NCBI GenBank assembly: GCA_964017065.1
Contig: OZ024784.1
Coordinates: forward strand, 9,901,152-9,965,151
Source: Haliclona indistincta
Taxonomy: Eukaryota; Porifera; Demospongiae; Haplosclerida; Chalinidae
Direction: 5' to 3'
Length of the DNA: 64,000 bases
In this document: one piece after another, positions 12,321 through 25,473 of the stretch
Position numbering within the stretch: the stretch's first letter is position 1
Layout: the number at the start of each line of letters is the position of its first letter
Notes under the pieces: generated by a model
Told to the model about the DNA's origin: nothing
Databases searched by the model: none
The model's input: the letters and a program-made list of their open reading frames with translations, nothing else
Translations under genes and position numbers: made by a program

Positions 12321-14633
12321 ATGTCTTGCCTGTTCGTCATTGATACGGCGTTTTTTATTTTGCTGTTGCTGCTTCAACTGTGCACAGGAAACCCTGCAGC
12401 CGGTTGTCCCATGCCCATCAAGTCTGGAATAACTAAGCCACTTTATCTTCTCACGCTAGTGCCTTACACTAAGAATGTAGGGATCCTTTCAGGCGCGCGG
12501 ATTGCTCGCGATGAGATTAACAACAGCACTGATCTCCTACCTGGTTACCATATAGAGCTGATCACGGCTAGGAGAGAGTCTTGCACCCCGTCTACTGGTA
12601 CCATTGGACTAACCAACCTTCTTAAGTACACAATTAATCCGCCTTGTCGTCCTGTTGTTGCAGTTAATGGACTTGGTTGCTCTTCTCACACTGAAGTGTT
12701 TTCTTATGTGGCTAGTAACAAACGGATTGAACTTATCCAGCTCTCGGCTGCAAACTCGGCTATCTTTCAAACACAAAGCCATCGTTTTCCTCATTTGTGG
12801 ACATTTCTCGGCTCAGCCACGGCTTATTGTGATGCAACCTTAGCATTGATGAATCGATTCAAATGGACAAGAGTAGGGGTAGTCTACAACAGTGGCAGTG
12901 GATTTTCTACTGAGAATGCAAACTACTTTGAGCAGAGAATACGATCAACAAATCACAAAAGTATTATATTTAAATTAGGAGTGGAAGGAACAAGTTTAAT
13001 TTACTTTAATCGCATAATAAAGAGCATAAAATCTCAAGAAGTGACAATACTTGTGGTTATGCTCAATTCAAAACAAGATGCCACTTTGCTATCATATGCA
13101 CTTGCAGAGGGATTGGTGTATCCTCAATATACATGGATTCACTTTGAACGAACACCTCAGTGGTTGGTAAATATCAATGTCTTGAATAAAACATTATTAT
13201 ACAGTGGTATTCATGGTCATCTTTTTCTGTTTCCGTTCACTCAGAAAGAAACGAAAAAGCAATCTGTACGATTAGTGTCAAATGAACTTTATTCCGATCT
13301 CGTAAAGAAATTCAATGAAGATCTTGAGAAGTTGAATGTAATGTTCAATAGAACCAACACAGTTCTTCATTTAACATTTGGTAGCTATCTCTATGATCAA
13401 GTTTGGGCTCTTGCTCTTGCCTTGAACAAATCTCTTCCAATACTTAAAAACAAAAGCTTTTCAATTGATAACTATGAAATAGGACTGCATAATAATATTA
13501 CTACAATAATTGAAGAACAGATGGCAAATTTAAGCTTTCAAGGAGCTGGTGGATGGATTAATTTCAATCGATATCGTAGTGTGTCTACACCAATCGACAT
13601 AATCTGGGTACTAGACAAAAATGGAACACAGGAATATGTTGGAGTCTATGACCCCTTGGCCTCAGGAATCTCACTTGAATTGAACATCAGTTCTCTGCCA
13701 AAGGACTCACTGGACAAAGAGTTTGCTATTATTCCATTTCACATAGCTATACTGATGTATTCACTAATTGGCGCTGTAACTATCGTTACTACTGTACAAT
13801 TTGTTTTATACTTTTACTACAGAGAACACAAGATGATCAAAGCTTCAAGTCCCTACCTTAGTTTGCTCATGTTTGGAGGTTGTTACTTATTGCTATTGGC
13901 TTCAATTAGCCAGATCACTAATGCAAGTTTCTTCAATGTTGTCACACAGCAAGTGTACATTGCTTTATGGTGTGTCAACAAGGTAGCAACATTGAACGGT
14001 TTGGGCTTGATACTGGTAACATTGTGCATCAAACTACTACGAGTGTATCGAATATTCTCATCAAAATTGCAACGTGACCTTGGAAAATTTTGGGGCAATT
14101 TTTCTCTGTTTCTCGCTATACTCTTTCTAACTATCTCCCCAAATGTGATTATTGCACCGCTATTGGCATTTCACTCTGATACATACAGTACATACACTGT
14201 TGCAAGTAAGAGAGATGATCGTGTTATTACTGAGGTGCACATCGAGTTAAAAACGACTTATTTTTTCATCATTGATGGATTGATTATGTTGTATGTCTTT
14301 GTATTTTCATTGTTTACAGTTTGTCTAGCGCTTCGCACACGCAAGATTAAGTATAGAAACTTTAAAGACACTAAAAAAATCAATGTATTTGTTGCACTCC
14401 AACTCTTTACCCAGATACTGATTCAGCCTCTCTATTTAGTGTTCATCCTTCAAGGAAATGAACCTTTGGCAAACATTGCTCTTGTGATCTGTCTATTAAT
14501 CATAACTTCAGCCACTCAGTTTATCCTCTTTCTCCCAAAAATACTACCAGTATTCCTCTCAATATACATCAAGAACAATCAGTTAAATTTGCTGACATTA
14601 TCCAATAATATTGTGGTATTTTCAAATATTTAA
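12321..14633 (+). CDS. Class C GPCR, metabotropic GABA-B receptor-like, intronless
   Basis: One uninterrupted reading frame of 770 codons from the ATG at 12321. In-frame upstream ATGs exist (for example 12285), but 12321 gives the cleanest signal peptide (hydrophobic core about residues 10-22, then TGNPAAG). Residues about 30-465 form a Venus-flytrap ligand-binding domain with many N-glycosylation sites. Seven hydrophobic segments follow between about 468 and 755. There is no cysteine-rich linker, which separates it from metabotropic glutamate receptors and points to the GABA-B type. The cytoplasmic tail is very short (about 20 residues), and no coiled coil for heterodimer formation is visible. 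The ligand cannot be read from the sequence. Its lack of introns stands out among its neighbours. Confidence 0.88.
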   Translation: MSCLFVIDTAFFILLLLLQLCTGNPAAGCPMPIKSGITKPLYLLTLVPYTKNVGILSGARIARDEINNSTDLLPGYHIELITARRESCTPSTGTIGLTNLLKYTINPPCRPVVAVNGLGCSSHTEVFSYVASNKRIELIQLSAANSAIFQTQSHRFPHLWTFLGSATAYCDATLALMNRFKWTRVGVVYNSGSGFSTENANYFEQRIRSTNHKSIIFKLGVEGTSLIYFNRIIKSIKSQEVTILVVMLNSKQDATLLSYALAEGLVYPQYTWIHFERTPQWLVNINVLNKTLLYSGIHGHLFLFPFTQKETKKQSVRLVSNELYSDLVKKFNEDLEKLNVMFNRTNTVLHLTFGSYLYDQVWALALALNKSLPILKNKSFSIDNYEIGLHNNITTIIEEQMANLSFQGAGGWINFNRYRSVSTPIDIIWVLDKNGTQEYVGVYDPLASGISLELNISSLPKDSLDKEFAIIPFHIAILMYSLIGAVTIVTTVQFVLYFYYREHKMIKASSPYLSLLMFGGCYLLLLASISQITNASFFNVVTQQVYIALWCVNKVATLNGLGLILVTLCIKLLRVYRIFSSKLQRDLGKFWGNFSLFLAILFLTISPNVIIAPLLAFHSDTYSTYTVASKRDDRVITEVHIELKTTYFFIIDGLIMLYVFVFSLFTVCLALRTRKIKYRNFKDTKKINVFVALQLFTQILIQPLYLVFILQGNEPLANIALVICLLIITSATQFILFLPKILPVFLSIYIKNNQLNLLTLSNNIVVFSNI

Positions 14634-14766
14634 GTCTCATAATAAATTTAAAGCAGTGATTAAGACAACAAGCATGTGACACAACTGTTATAAAAATCGA
14701 ACATTAATAACTAGCATTTTATTTGACAGAATAGTTTGATATGCGAAGGTTTGTGAAAAATGAGAG

Positions 14767-16916
<2,150 letters not shown>

Positions 16917-17021
16917 TTAATATTGTGCAGATAAATAGAATTTTATGGTATTGTAAGACTTGAACGAGCGTGGGAGTATAGTAGTAGGTCAGCACGAGGC
17001 TTGTAAAGAACGGTTCGAACC

Positions 17022-20000
17022 ATGGGTGTTGATATCAAGGTAACAAAGCCTGGAGATGGTAAGCAATTGCCTCGTGTGCTTAATTATATTTTTTCTACCT
17101 CGTACTTTTTCCAGGAACCAATTATCCACGAAAAGGTCAGACTGTGATTGTACACTATACTGGTGAGTATTTTATTAGAATTATATATAATACACTCGTT
17201 TTTGCATTCTTCGTGTTAAGGGACACTGACAAACGGAAAGAAGTTTGACTCCTCTCGTGACCGTGGGAAGCCATTTGAATTTAAGCTCGGATTAGGCCAA
17301 GTAATTAAAGGTATTTGAAGCTAAAGCTTTATAATAAATATTATATGTATTTTTATTGAATATTTTAACAGGATGGGATGAAGGTGTGGCCAAGGTATGT
17401 ACATTAAATCCTGTGCACATCAGCATGGAAGGTTTTGATTATGTGTTGTTAAATCGCAAAAGAGTCTACAAAATATACTTTAACAGTAGTAATCATGATG
17501 AATGTCCGAGACCGTCTGACCAGCTTTTATAGTGCCATTAACCTTCACAAAGCAGTAGGCTAGCACAAAAATCACTTTGCTACACCAAGGTTAGCCTTGT
17601 ACCCAGGCTCTCGGGTGGGCTGCGTAGGTGGCTATTAGAGAGCCTGATGGTTATGCTGTATACTACAGTAAACTACTGTTGATGTCCGTGCACTCTTGCT
17701 TATATCAGGATACTTATTATTAGTTTTGAAAAAAAAACCACAGAAGCAGCAGTGTTTAGGCCGGCTAAGCATGTCACGGTGAAGCATTGTACTGTTACAG
17801 GCCATATCGAACGCCACGAGCGGCAAATACCGTATAGCCGGTTATTTTCGTCAGGATTTTATTTTCGATCACTGATTGCAGGTCGAAGATTAAATCCATG
17901 AAAATTTGAACCATACCAAATATTTTGAAGACCGAAAATTTTCTGGTGCAAACACATGTGAACAGATCGAGGCTAGAGCCCTGACGGTAGCAGCGGGTAG
18001 CTTGGTGCCATGATAGCAGTAAAAATGCCAAGTGCCTCTGTTAGAGAAATGCCTGGTGCATGCACACTACTGCACGTGAGAGACTACTCGCACCGTTAAC
18101 GAAAGGCGGACACCGTGGTACAGCAACTTTTCTTCGACTCTGTAGTTTCAGTTCTCAGTTCTCCAAGATTTCAACGCCATTGATTTCAGATGAAGGGCAA
18201 TAAATTTTAGCCAGGATTTTATTTTCGAATATCGAGTACGTATCAAAAATTAGATCCAATCTAAAATATTATAAACGAAATATTTGACCGTCGAAAATAA
18301 CGGTTATATAGTATTCTCGATTTTGGCCTGATTTCGACAAAGTAAGTGTTCTGTGTCTAGACAGATCTCCAATTGCTCACAATTTGGTCGTGTGTACCTG
18401 GACAAGCGGCCAAGTAGCTTGCCTGAGCGTACATGTAGTTGGATCCCAAACGTTGTTCATATATTATTAATGCATAAATTTATAAAGGCAGGATGAGGGC
18501 GGTGTCTTTCGATTATTCACCTGCGCTTTTCAAAATCTGACGCATGTGCATGCAATGCGTACCAGGCTCTCTAATAGCCACCCACGCAGCCCGCCCAAGA
18601 GCCTGGGTACGAGCCTACACCAAGGTGTGCTTATTGTAAGGAAGTGCAAAATAATCTGTAAACTATTACGAACTGTTGATGTAAGCCCCACAAAAGTAGC
18701 GACACAAAGAAAAGGAGATGGCAGGCCGGTGCACAAATGAGACGCTTGTACCAAGTTAACACAAGCAGTGTGTAGAGCAAAGCTAGAGGTATTTGGCAAG
18801 CAACACGTTAGGCCAAGTAGCACTGTTAGAAGCTAGCAACACTAAAGTGAACACGGTTAACTTGTAACAAAGAAGTCAAGATTTTAACGTTCACACATAA
18901 CACGTCATGTACAAGCAAATGGCCTAATACTTTTCCATGTAGACTGTCTGCATTCGTGTTATTAGCACCTATCTTGACCTCCAGTTAGATTGCTGCCAAA
19001 GTGGAAAATATCAGGCACCCAGGGACTGCAAGAAGCTTAGAGAGCATTGATAGATATGCCAGTGAAGGCTTCTTCACAGCAGCAGAATTGTCCAAGTTGC
19101 CAATTTCACAGCTTTTCAGCACTAGAAGACTAGAAGTCTCTTATGAAGACAGCTGCCTATGTAAAAACAAACCATGTGGCATTGGTCGCGATAGCGATAT
19201 TGGCTGTTTGAACGCAGTTTTAGCTTGGTATTATGGTGTGGCTGATCTCATAAAATATGTTGTTTCCATGGGACCGTAACTGACTGAGTATACTTTTGTG
19301 CTCAGTTCAGCTTATGCAGTTGGAAGCCTGGTCCTTTGCATAATACATAGACACTGGTCAGTGGTATATTCAGTGAGCAGTAAAATATTATAATGACATG
19401 CATGTATTGCTTGTAGTACGTGGCAGTGTCTGTATACTTGGTGGCTTTGAATAAAATGGCTGATACACTAGTCTAGCTTGCATCAGTTGTAACAACTCAT
19501 GGTAATACTGACTCTATATGCATTTATGGCACTGTAGCACATGTATGTGTGGCAATGTAACATCTACTTTTCCATGCCTACATGTAGATACCATGTAATC
19601 ATGCACAGTGCAACAGAGGCGTGCAACTAAGCGCTAAAATTAGCAATGCAAATTGACTCCTGGTTCACTCGGGCTGCTGCTTGACTATAACCGCTGCAAA
19701 AACATTGAAACGTTGGCTCCATGTGGTCAGATCAGGAATTATCTTCTGGATGATATTTAGCTCCATTGCCTGAATAACTACTACTTGTCCCTCCAGCGCC
19801 TGAGGGGAGCCTATGGTCTTCCACTTAGTTGGTGAAAAGTTGACATAGTTGGTGGCAACGATCTTCTCAACCAACCTCTTAGAGAGCGCTGGCAGCCCCT
19901 CCCCGTAGCCACAGTTATGGCGTGGCTCTTGCCGGACTGGATCTCATTTCCCAACTGAGCCATAAGTTCTGCAGCTGAAGTTGCCCTGGCAGACACACCT

Positions 20001-22828
20001 GCTTTTTTGTCCAAATTCAGCCACTCCTTGCAGAGCACTCTCAAGGAGTGGCTGAATTTGGACAAAAAAGCACTACATCCTATTCTGCAAAGGTAACACC
20101 TAAAAGTGCAGAGCTTTAATACTTATAACAACAGACTGCATGCACAGACACAGACGAACGGTCCCATGCTTGAACCATCCTATGCACATGGCCTGTGCAG
20201 CACTAAACAACCACTGACCAAGTAGGGCGAGTGCACAACACTTGAACTAGTCCACCTTACAGCAACACAATACTCGGACCAAACGGATCCCACTGTGCAA
20301 TTCAGCAACACAAGCTTGGACCATGACTGGTCTCACAATACAATGCTCGGACCAATGCAGGTCCCATTGCTATGTGTCAATTGGCAACAGCTGAACATAA
20401 TTCAAGCTACGTGCGTAAGTAACCAGCACTGCGTATGCGCAATATGTATTCCAACTTTACATCTACTTGGTGATTTTAACGTTTTATGTAACTGAGAAAA
20501 GTGCCCAGCCTCCAAGACGATAAACGGCAACATCATCACTCCCCTGTTGGATGAGCAGAAGTATCACTAAGAGGATTGCTGATATCCTCAATTTCAGCAC
20601 TAATTCTTTGCTGAAAGTGGTTATGCACTTCATTTAGCACACCAATAAGCACTACATGTTTGTTCTCATCTGTTATGTCATCAGGACGACAAGCAGTAGT
20701 CTCAGATGCTTTACATGTATATTTGCCTTGCCTTATATTGTCGCCTTATATTATTTATTTTTCATCTGTAATATGTCTTTCAACATCCTCTCAACTTATT
20801 AGAACTTATTCTTTACTTTGTAGCTCGCCTTTCTTTGGTGCATATGGTAATTTTTCTTTTTCTTTGGTTAGCTTCTTAATTGTCTTCTCTTGTCTTGACA
20901 ACCGTTTCAGCTTTCTCTTCTCTCTTCTGTTGATATTGAGTGTGTTTTGAAGGGAAGTGAACTGTTCTCTTAATTTACCAAATTCAATATTCACACTAAC
21001 CAACTCATTACTCAAATCAGTTACTACCTTCTGAAGGGCCATTTCACGTTCTTTTCTGATCATTGATTTCCGCTTCTTAACTACTTGCTTGGAATTAGAA
21101 CATGACCTTAAGTATTCACATGTATCCAGCTGGGAACATGGGACATGAAAGGGAGATTGCTGGAAATTACCAAGATTCTTCTTCAACACAAGAGACCGAT
21201 ACTTTTTGTACAAGCTTGATAGAGTTTTGATCATAGTAAGTTCAGAGGGCTCATTGGCAGGCCAATTTGTACCGAAAAACTGGATTATTCGATCAATAAC
21301 AGCTCTCCAAGGCAATCTATGTAATCGAATCAGCTCAATTACCACTCCATTTGTGATTAAATCCTTCCTCACTTGTTTTAACGGGTGTATGCTTAATAGC
21401 TTGTCTTAGACCACAGCTAAGCGATGTTGACCAATCAGGTTGCGTAGCTGCTGGTCTATAAATCTCATAATGGAATCCAGCCACTGCCGCGACTTCATAA
21501 TGGAATCCCACCACATGGCGCAGATTACGGTTCTGTGTGCGGAGTTCTACTGAATAATTTTAACAGCGCTCGCGTGTCCTTGCTCGTCATTCGTGTCGTT
21601 TCTGTTTGCTGTTGCTATGGTCCAAATCAGTTAGACAGCCCATCCAATCGGATCTACGCGATGTAGGAGCCCTCGCGCCGTTACCATAGCGCCCTCGCCA
21701 TGCTCGGACGCTATAGCAACGGCTCTCGGGCTTCTAAATCGCGTAGATCCTCGGATGCGCTGTCTAACTATTATATATGTAAGCGTAAGATGTTCCGTAA
21801 ATGTTCCAAGGTACTTCGACATCTGTACACAAAAAGTAGTAATGACAATGCTAAAGACCATAATATGAATCACATGTATTACAAATTATCGTCACAGACT
21901 GGGATTGGTAATGGTAGGAATGGTATGATAAAACAATTTTTTCACAACACTTTCACTGTAGTTACTAGTGGGCAAAGCTCAGAATATTAAGCTTGTGTCT
22001 ATAATCGTAGATTTATACACTTGATAGCCTTCTTCAGAAAGCAAGAATACAGCAAAGAATCAATCATATCTCTTCAACAATAATCCATGGCTAACTCTTA
22101 CCTTTTGTTCTAGATAGTTCAGCCAAAGAGCTGTCGATTGGTACCGTATAGCGGGAAATTTTCGCTGGAGAAAATTTTTGCGGGAGAATTTTTGCGAATT
22201 ACAGGCTATTCACGAAAATATTATCCGCGAATGTCTTGTTTTTTTGTCGTCGAAGATAGGGCAATAGCGCTGATTTGCAAAAATATTATTCACAAAATGC
22301 TCTATCTCGAGCATTCGCAAAAATTTTCTCCCTTGAAAATTTCCCGCTATACGGTATGCTATAAAGCCACTCTGGACAAAGGGAACGCTGTGAAACTTCG
22401 AATCAGTGGGAGATATTTTTCGTGCCACATGACCAACACACTATTTAAAAAATTTTGGTTGTATAATTCGAGTACCTTTGGACTCACTATCGATGGGCTC
22501 CTGTACCCAGCCCTCACCAGTAAATTACGTTTAATGTTTAAAGTGTAATACAGTCGTCTCTCTAATACGGACACATACATGCTACAGTCCCAATATTGCA
22601 GCCACCTGTCAATTTTGCTGACTGGATTGTCCTGGTTTCACTGTAAATGCAAAGCGCATGATGGTACATTTTTATGTTGTCTCATACATGTGGACGTAAC
22701 AGTAAATAATAAGCATTGAGTATGTTTCATTTCTCAGATGAGTGTTGGTGAAAGAGCCACATTGACCATCTCTCCTGATTTTGGTTATGGAAGCAAAGGA
22801 GCTGGAGGAGTATATCCTTACCCATTTC

Positions 22829-22875
<47 letters not shown>

Positions 22876-22976
22876 ATTGTATGGTCTTCTCCATTATTAT
22901 GCTTTCTTGACTCTTCCACACTATCCCACCAAATGCTACTCTCATTTTTGATGTGGAGCTCATCAACATTCGATAG
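17022..22976 (+). CDS. FKBP1A: FK506-binding protein 12 (peptidyl-prolyl isomerase)
   Basis: Exons at 17022-17058, 17115-17162, about 17220-17310, 17372-17394, 22738-22811 and 22922-22976 join into a standard FKBP12-length protein. Core motifs: [36 protein letters not shown], the hydrophobic pocket tryptophan in GWDEG, and [14 protein letters not shown] near the end. FKBP12 is a cytosolic cis-trans prolyl isomerase that binds FK506/rapamycin and modulates calcium-release channels and TGF-beta type I receptors. The 5.3-kb intron (17395-22737) is full of repeats. The last intron does not end in AG; only AT-AC ends (22812-22921) give the correct VIPPNATL join, so it appears to be a minor-spliceosome intron. 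The promoter is shared with UBE2W. Confidence 0.95.
17592..18617. mobile_element. hAT-like element, about 1 kb, carrying a nested MITE
   Basis: The left end TAGCCTTGTACCCAGGCTCT is matched by the inverted right end ...AGAGCCTGGGTACGAGCCTA, and the inverted repeat continues for about 60 bp through GGGCTGCGTAGGTGGCTATT. It is flanked by the direct repeat CACCAAGGT (17583-17591 and 18618-18626). The ends resemble those of the element at 15410-16013, so both belong to one family. An ACCGTATAGC MITE is inserted in its middle. Confidence 0.82.
17828..18315. mobile_element. ACCGTATAGC-family MITE, nested copy
   Basis: Starts TACCGTATAGCCGGTTATTT and ends with the diverged inverted form AAATAACGGTTATATAGTAT. 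The repeated subterminal stretch AGGATTTTATTTTCGA occurs near both ends. It is inserted inside the hAT-like element and therefore younger than it. Confidence 0.75.
18618..20805. other. Repeat-derived FKBP1A intron sequence
   Basis: Within the 5.3-kb FKBP1A intron. It contains a perfect 31-bp inverted repeat (listed separately) and minus-strand sequence around 19665-20065 that could encode protein-like stretches, perhaps from a decayed transposon. It also has a loose duplication of about 47 bp (20261-20310 versus 20338-20392, both with CTCGGACCAA). I see no host gene. Confidence 0.4.
20000..20072. repeat. Perfect 31-bp inverted repeat (hairpin)
   Basis: Arms 20000-20030 and 20042-20072 are exact reverse complements (TGCTTTTTTGTCCAAATTCA... 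and its inverse) around an 11-base loop. Confidence 0.95.
20806..21372 (-). pseudogene. Transposon-like coiled-coil reading frame, not recognised
   Basis: An open frame of about 188 codons on the strand opposite to FKBP1A, inside its intron. The amino half ([18 protein letters not shown]) looks globular; the carboxyl half is a strongly basic, leucine-containing coiled coil. No catalytic motif or zinc finger is visible and there is no clear promoter or partner exon. Its place in a repeat-rich intron suggests a piece of a transposon gene, but a small nested host gene is possible. Confidence 0.4.
21406..21774. mobile_element. MITE, about 370 bp, copy 1
   Basis: Starts TTAGACCACAGCTAAGCG and ends near GTCTAACTATTA. 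The right portion folds on itself (GATCTACGCGATGTAG... with its inverse ending CGCGTAGATCCTCGGATGCG). A copy with high identity lies at 33995-34364, inserted in another element, which defines both ends. Confidence 0.85.
22142..22356. mobile_element. ACCGTATAGC-family MITE, copy 3
   Basis: Starts TACCGTATAGCGGGAAATTT and ends with its exact inverse AAATTTCCCGCTATACGGTA. The interior is made of GCGAAT / ATTCGC repeats. FKBP1A intron. Confidence 0.9.
22812..22921 (+). other. Candidate U12-type AT-AC intron of FKBP1A
   Basis: The 5' end ATATCCTTA matches the U12-type 5' splice site, TTTCTTGAC about 12 bases before the end resembles the U12 branch site, and the intron ends in AC. No AG exists upstream of the last coding exon within this stretch. 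Joining at these ends restores GGVIPPNATL in frame. A CT dinucleotide microsatellite (about 22830-22873) fills the middle. Confidence 0.85.
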
Positions 22977-23201
22977 ACCGCTCTCTGTGAATGCTAATTA
23001 TAACTGAATCCAAGTAGCTCCTTGTGAAAATTTGTTGCTAGCTATTAATTTTTTAGTTTATAAAAATTCATTTTGTGAATAAATCTGTAGTTCATGTGTA
23101 GACAGCTTATTTGTGGCTGACATTGTCAACTAGACTCAACTTGTTATTAAAAAAAAAGAATTACAGTATGTTTCACAAACTACTGTACTATGGAGATAGT
23201 T

Positions 23202-24132
23202 TTAATGTATTCCAGTACTGTCCTGCCAAGTGTTGACTCCTGTGCGACGATGCCCACACCGATCAGTAAACTCTGACAACACTCTTCTATGACAATCAGT
23301 ATTGTTGGAACCACCTGCCACTGCCTCCTGAAAATGATAGCTATAATTACCTGCTTTCATATACACCTTATGTGATGTGTTATCAATAATGAAGTAACTA
23401 CTGCATTATGTCAACTAACCTCTGTTTTAGGAGACCAATCCTGAGAATACTGATAATCGGTTTTTTGTGTTGTCTCAAAGTGTCTAAAAATGTGGAAATA
23501 GTCTTGATTCAAGCACGCCAGCGCTCATTCAGAACTAGTAGTACCTTATGCTGTGTTGAGTACTGTGTCTTGGAAGAATGCTACCATAGGCTCTCTCAGG
23601 CATACCTGTCTCTCTTTGAAGGATGAACACAATGTCACATGGGTCTAATTATACTCACCTTAGCTGTGTAGATGTAATAAAGTTATTATAGCCAATTATA
23701 GGTCTGTGTGTAAGCCTCTCAGTATGTATGTCGTTTAGTCGATGTACTTGACTTGTAGACTCTTGTACTGTAGTCTCTGGGAATCCCTATAGAAAATAAA
23801 AGCTATTATTATAATTATAATGTCCAATGTAATAAAAAATGAGGTAGAACCTCATCTGTGTTGCCTATTCTCTCATAAGTTCCTTTTAAAAGGTCACGTT
23901 TGCCATCTAGTGGATTATTGATATCATAATCTTTTGGTTCGGCTTCTCTGTCTGCATCCCTGAATGATTAATAAAATGTAATTATTATGATCGCTATTAT
24001 TATCTATACTTACCAGTTTGAATTCAGAGTAGCTTTACCATACTTCATGTAGTTGGATCGAAGATACAATGTTCCCTTCCGTTCCGGGATATCAGGCAGG
24101 ACCGTATGATCGGACGGGAATCCAGCGGCCAT
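23202..24132 (-). CDS. CFAP95: Cilia- and flagella-associated protein 95 (C9orf135-like)
   Basis: The ATG at 24132 opens exon 1 (to about 24014). Further exons are about 23849-23959, 23660-23786, a short one near 23551-23600, a short one near 23425-23445, and the last (23202-23327). The family signature is clear at both ends: ERKGTLYLRSNYMKYGK, DADREAEPKDYDI, AYGSILPRH and, at the end, EFTDRCGHRRTGVNTWQDST. CFAP95 is a small protein of axonemal doublet microtubules. The exon with AYGSILPRH cannot be joined to the following exon in a way that keeps both neighbours in frame with ordinary splice sites, so a sequencing indel, an odd splice or a missed exon lies there. It is head-to-head with the first secreted paralogue (134 bp between ATGs). 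Confidence 0.85.
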
Positions 24133-24266
24133 CATGCAGTTACTATGGTAACGAATAGCCAAGAGTAAGCAATAATGCCCTGGAGCTATGCGCTAGCGCG
24201 AAACAAAGTACAATGTGTGCACGTGATTCACTCAGTTCCAGAGTTAGAGGTACCGGTAGTTAAACG

Positions 24267-25010
24267 ATGTTTCGTCGTTGTTTTTGCACTGCTTGCGTCT
24301 TACTATGGCTAGTTTTTGCTATAAGCAATCATGCATGCGAACCTCCCGATTGTGATAGAGAAGACTGTGGAACTTGTGGTGAGACAGTGAACAGTAGAAC
24401 AGTACTAGTTTTTATCACAATGAGTACCCTGCATATTTTCTACAGGTAATGCTTGTTGTGCTTTGCAAATCTACTTTGGTAATTAATTTTTATGCGTTTA
24501 ACCATTGTTGGTAATTGTCATTCTTTCACACAATAAGATTACAGCACAACCGAAATAAATGAAGCAATAACCAAATTATTGGAAAATGGTATAAAATCGT
24601 ATGTAACTGATGACAGCTAAGTTCTATGATACTTCAAAATAGGGGGTAGCCATGGACGCTACAGGCTTGTTCGAGATTATGACTATCGAAGATTGAACTT
24701 ACCTCATGGTGTTAAGTATATGATACAAGGCATTCATATTACACTAGTCAATCGCTACAGAGATACATTGAATTTCTGGATAGGCTCTAAAGATGGTGAT
24801 CACAGACACTCTACTGTCAGGGCATTCTCAATTTCTGATATTGGTGGTGCATACTGTGATGAAGGACAGAATTATAAAAATCTTATCGAGCTTATTAAAG
24901 AATTAGGTACTAATTTCAATTTTGATACTACCTGATACTCTGATACTACAGATATCATTTATCGAGAAAAAACAATCTTTGGATGTCCAGTTCAATCAAA
25001 GAAAATCTAG
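24267..25010 (+). CDS. Secreted cysteine-rich protein, tandem paralogue A
   Basis: First of three tandem genes for an unrecognised secreted family. Five exons, all phase-1 introns: exon 1 24267-24379, then about 24446-24480, 24539-24591, 24645-24905 and 24953-25010. The start gives a signal peptide (MFRRCFCTACVLLWLVFA) followed by the family cysteine motif CEPPDCDREDCGTCGNACC (residues about 24-42). The main domain contains GRYRLVRDYDYRR, KYMIQGIH, DTLNFWIGS and AFSISDIGGAYCD, and the end carries FGCP. About 160 residues with some ten cysteines in the mature protein. Compared with B and C this copy is more diverged (IGS instead of VAS, DII at the last exon) and has a longer basic start. Extracellular; function unknown. 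Confidence 0.8.
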
Positions 25011-25473
25011 CAACATTATTTCGATGCATTGATTTGAGGCTATGAATGTCTAAAGACCCATAGTCAACTGTATACATTACAGGTGTCTTCTACATAGTTC
25101 CAGTATTCTTCTACATTGTTAACGATAACTTAGCTAATCGATTTCAAAAGTTTTGCTATGTATGTAGTAGCAAAATTTATTTCAAAGTAATTGTTAGTGC
25201 TAATGTGTCATAGATCATCTATTTTATGCAATGCAGATTATAACTATAATAATAATAATAATAATAATAATAAATTATAGGTGAATAGTGAGAATTTGAT
25301 GCTAGATTCGCCATTGTAGTTTAATGCTATGCTCCTAGTCCTGTGCACCTTAAAATCTGACTATTATACAGTAGTAAGCTATAATTATTATATTAAGCAT
25401 CAAAAAGCCAGACACATAACCAGCAAGCCCCACCCATTATTAGATCTACACAAACGCCGCGTGATCGCTAAGA
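25011..25473. other. Spacer between paralogues A and B
   Basis: AT-rich spacer. An (ATA)n microsatellite lies at about 25243-25274. I see no exon. Confidence 0.5.

Noticed and set aside
19001..19279. Open frame of 92 codons in the FKBP1A intron
   Set aside because: No recognisable domain, no splice partner, and it lies in repeat-rich intron sequence.
22830..22873. CT repeat as a regulatory GAGA-type site
   Set aside because: It is inside a short intron and is better explained as a microsatellite or an extended pyrimidine tract.
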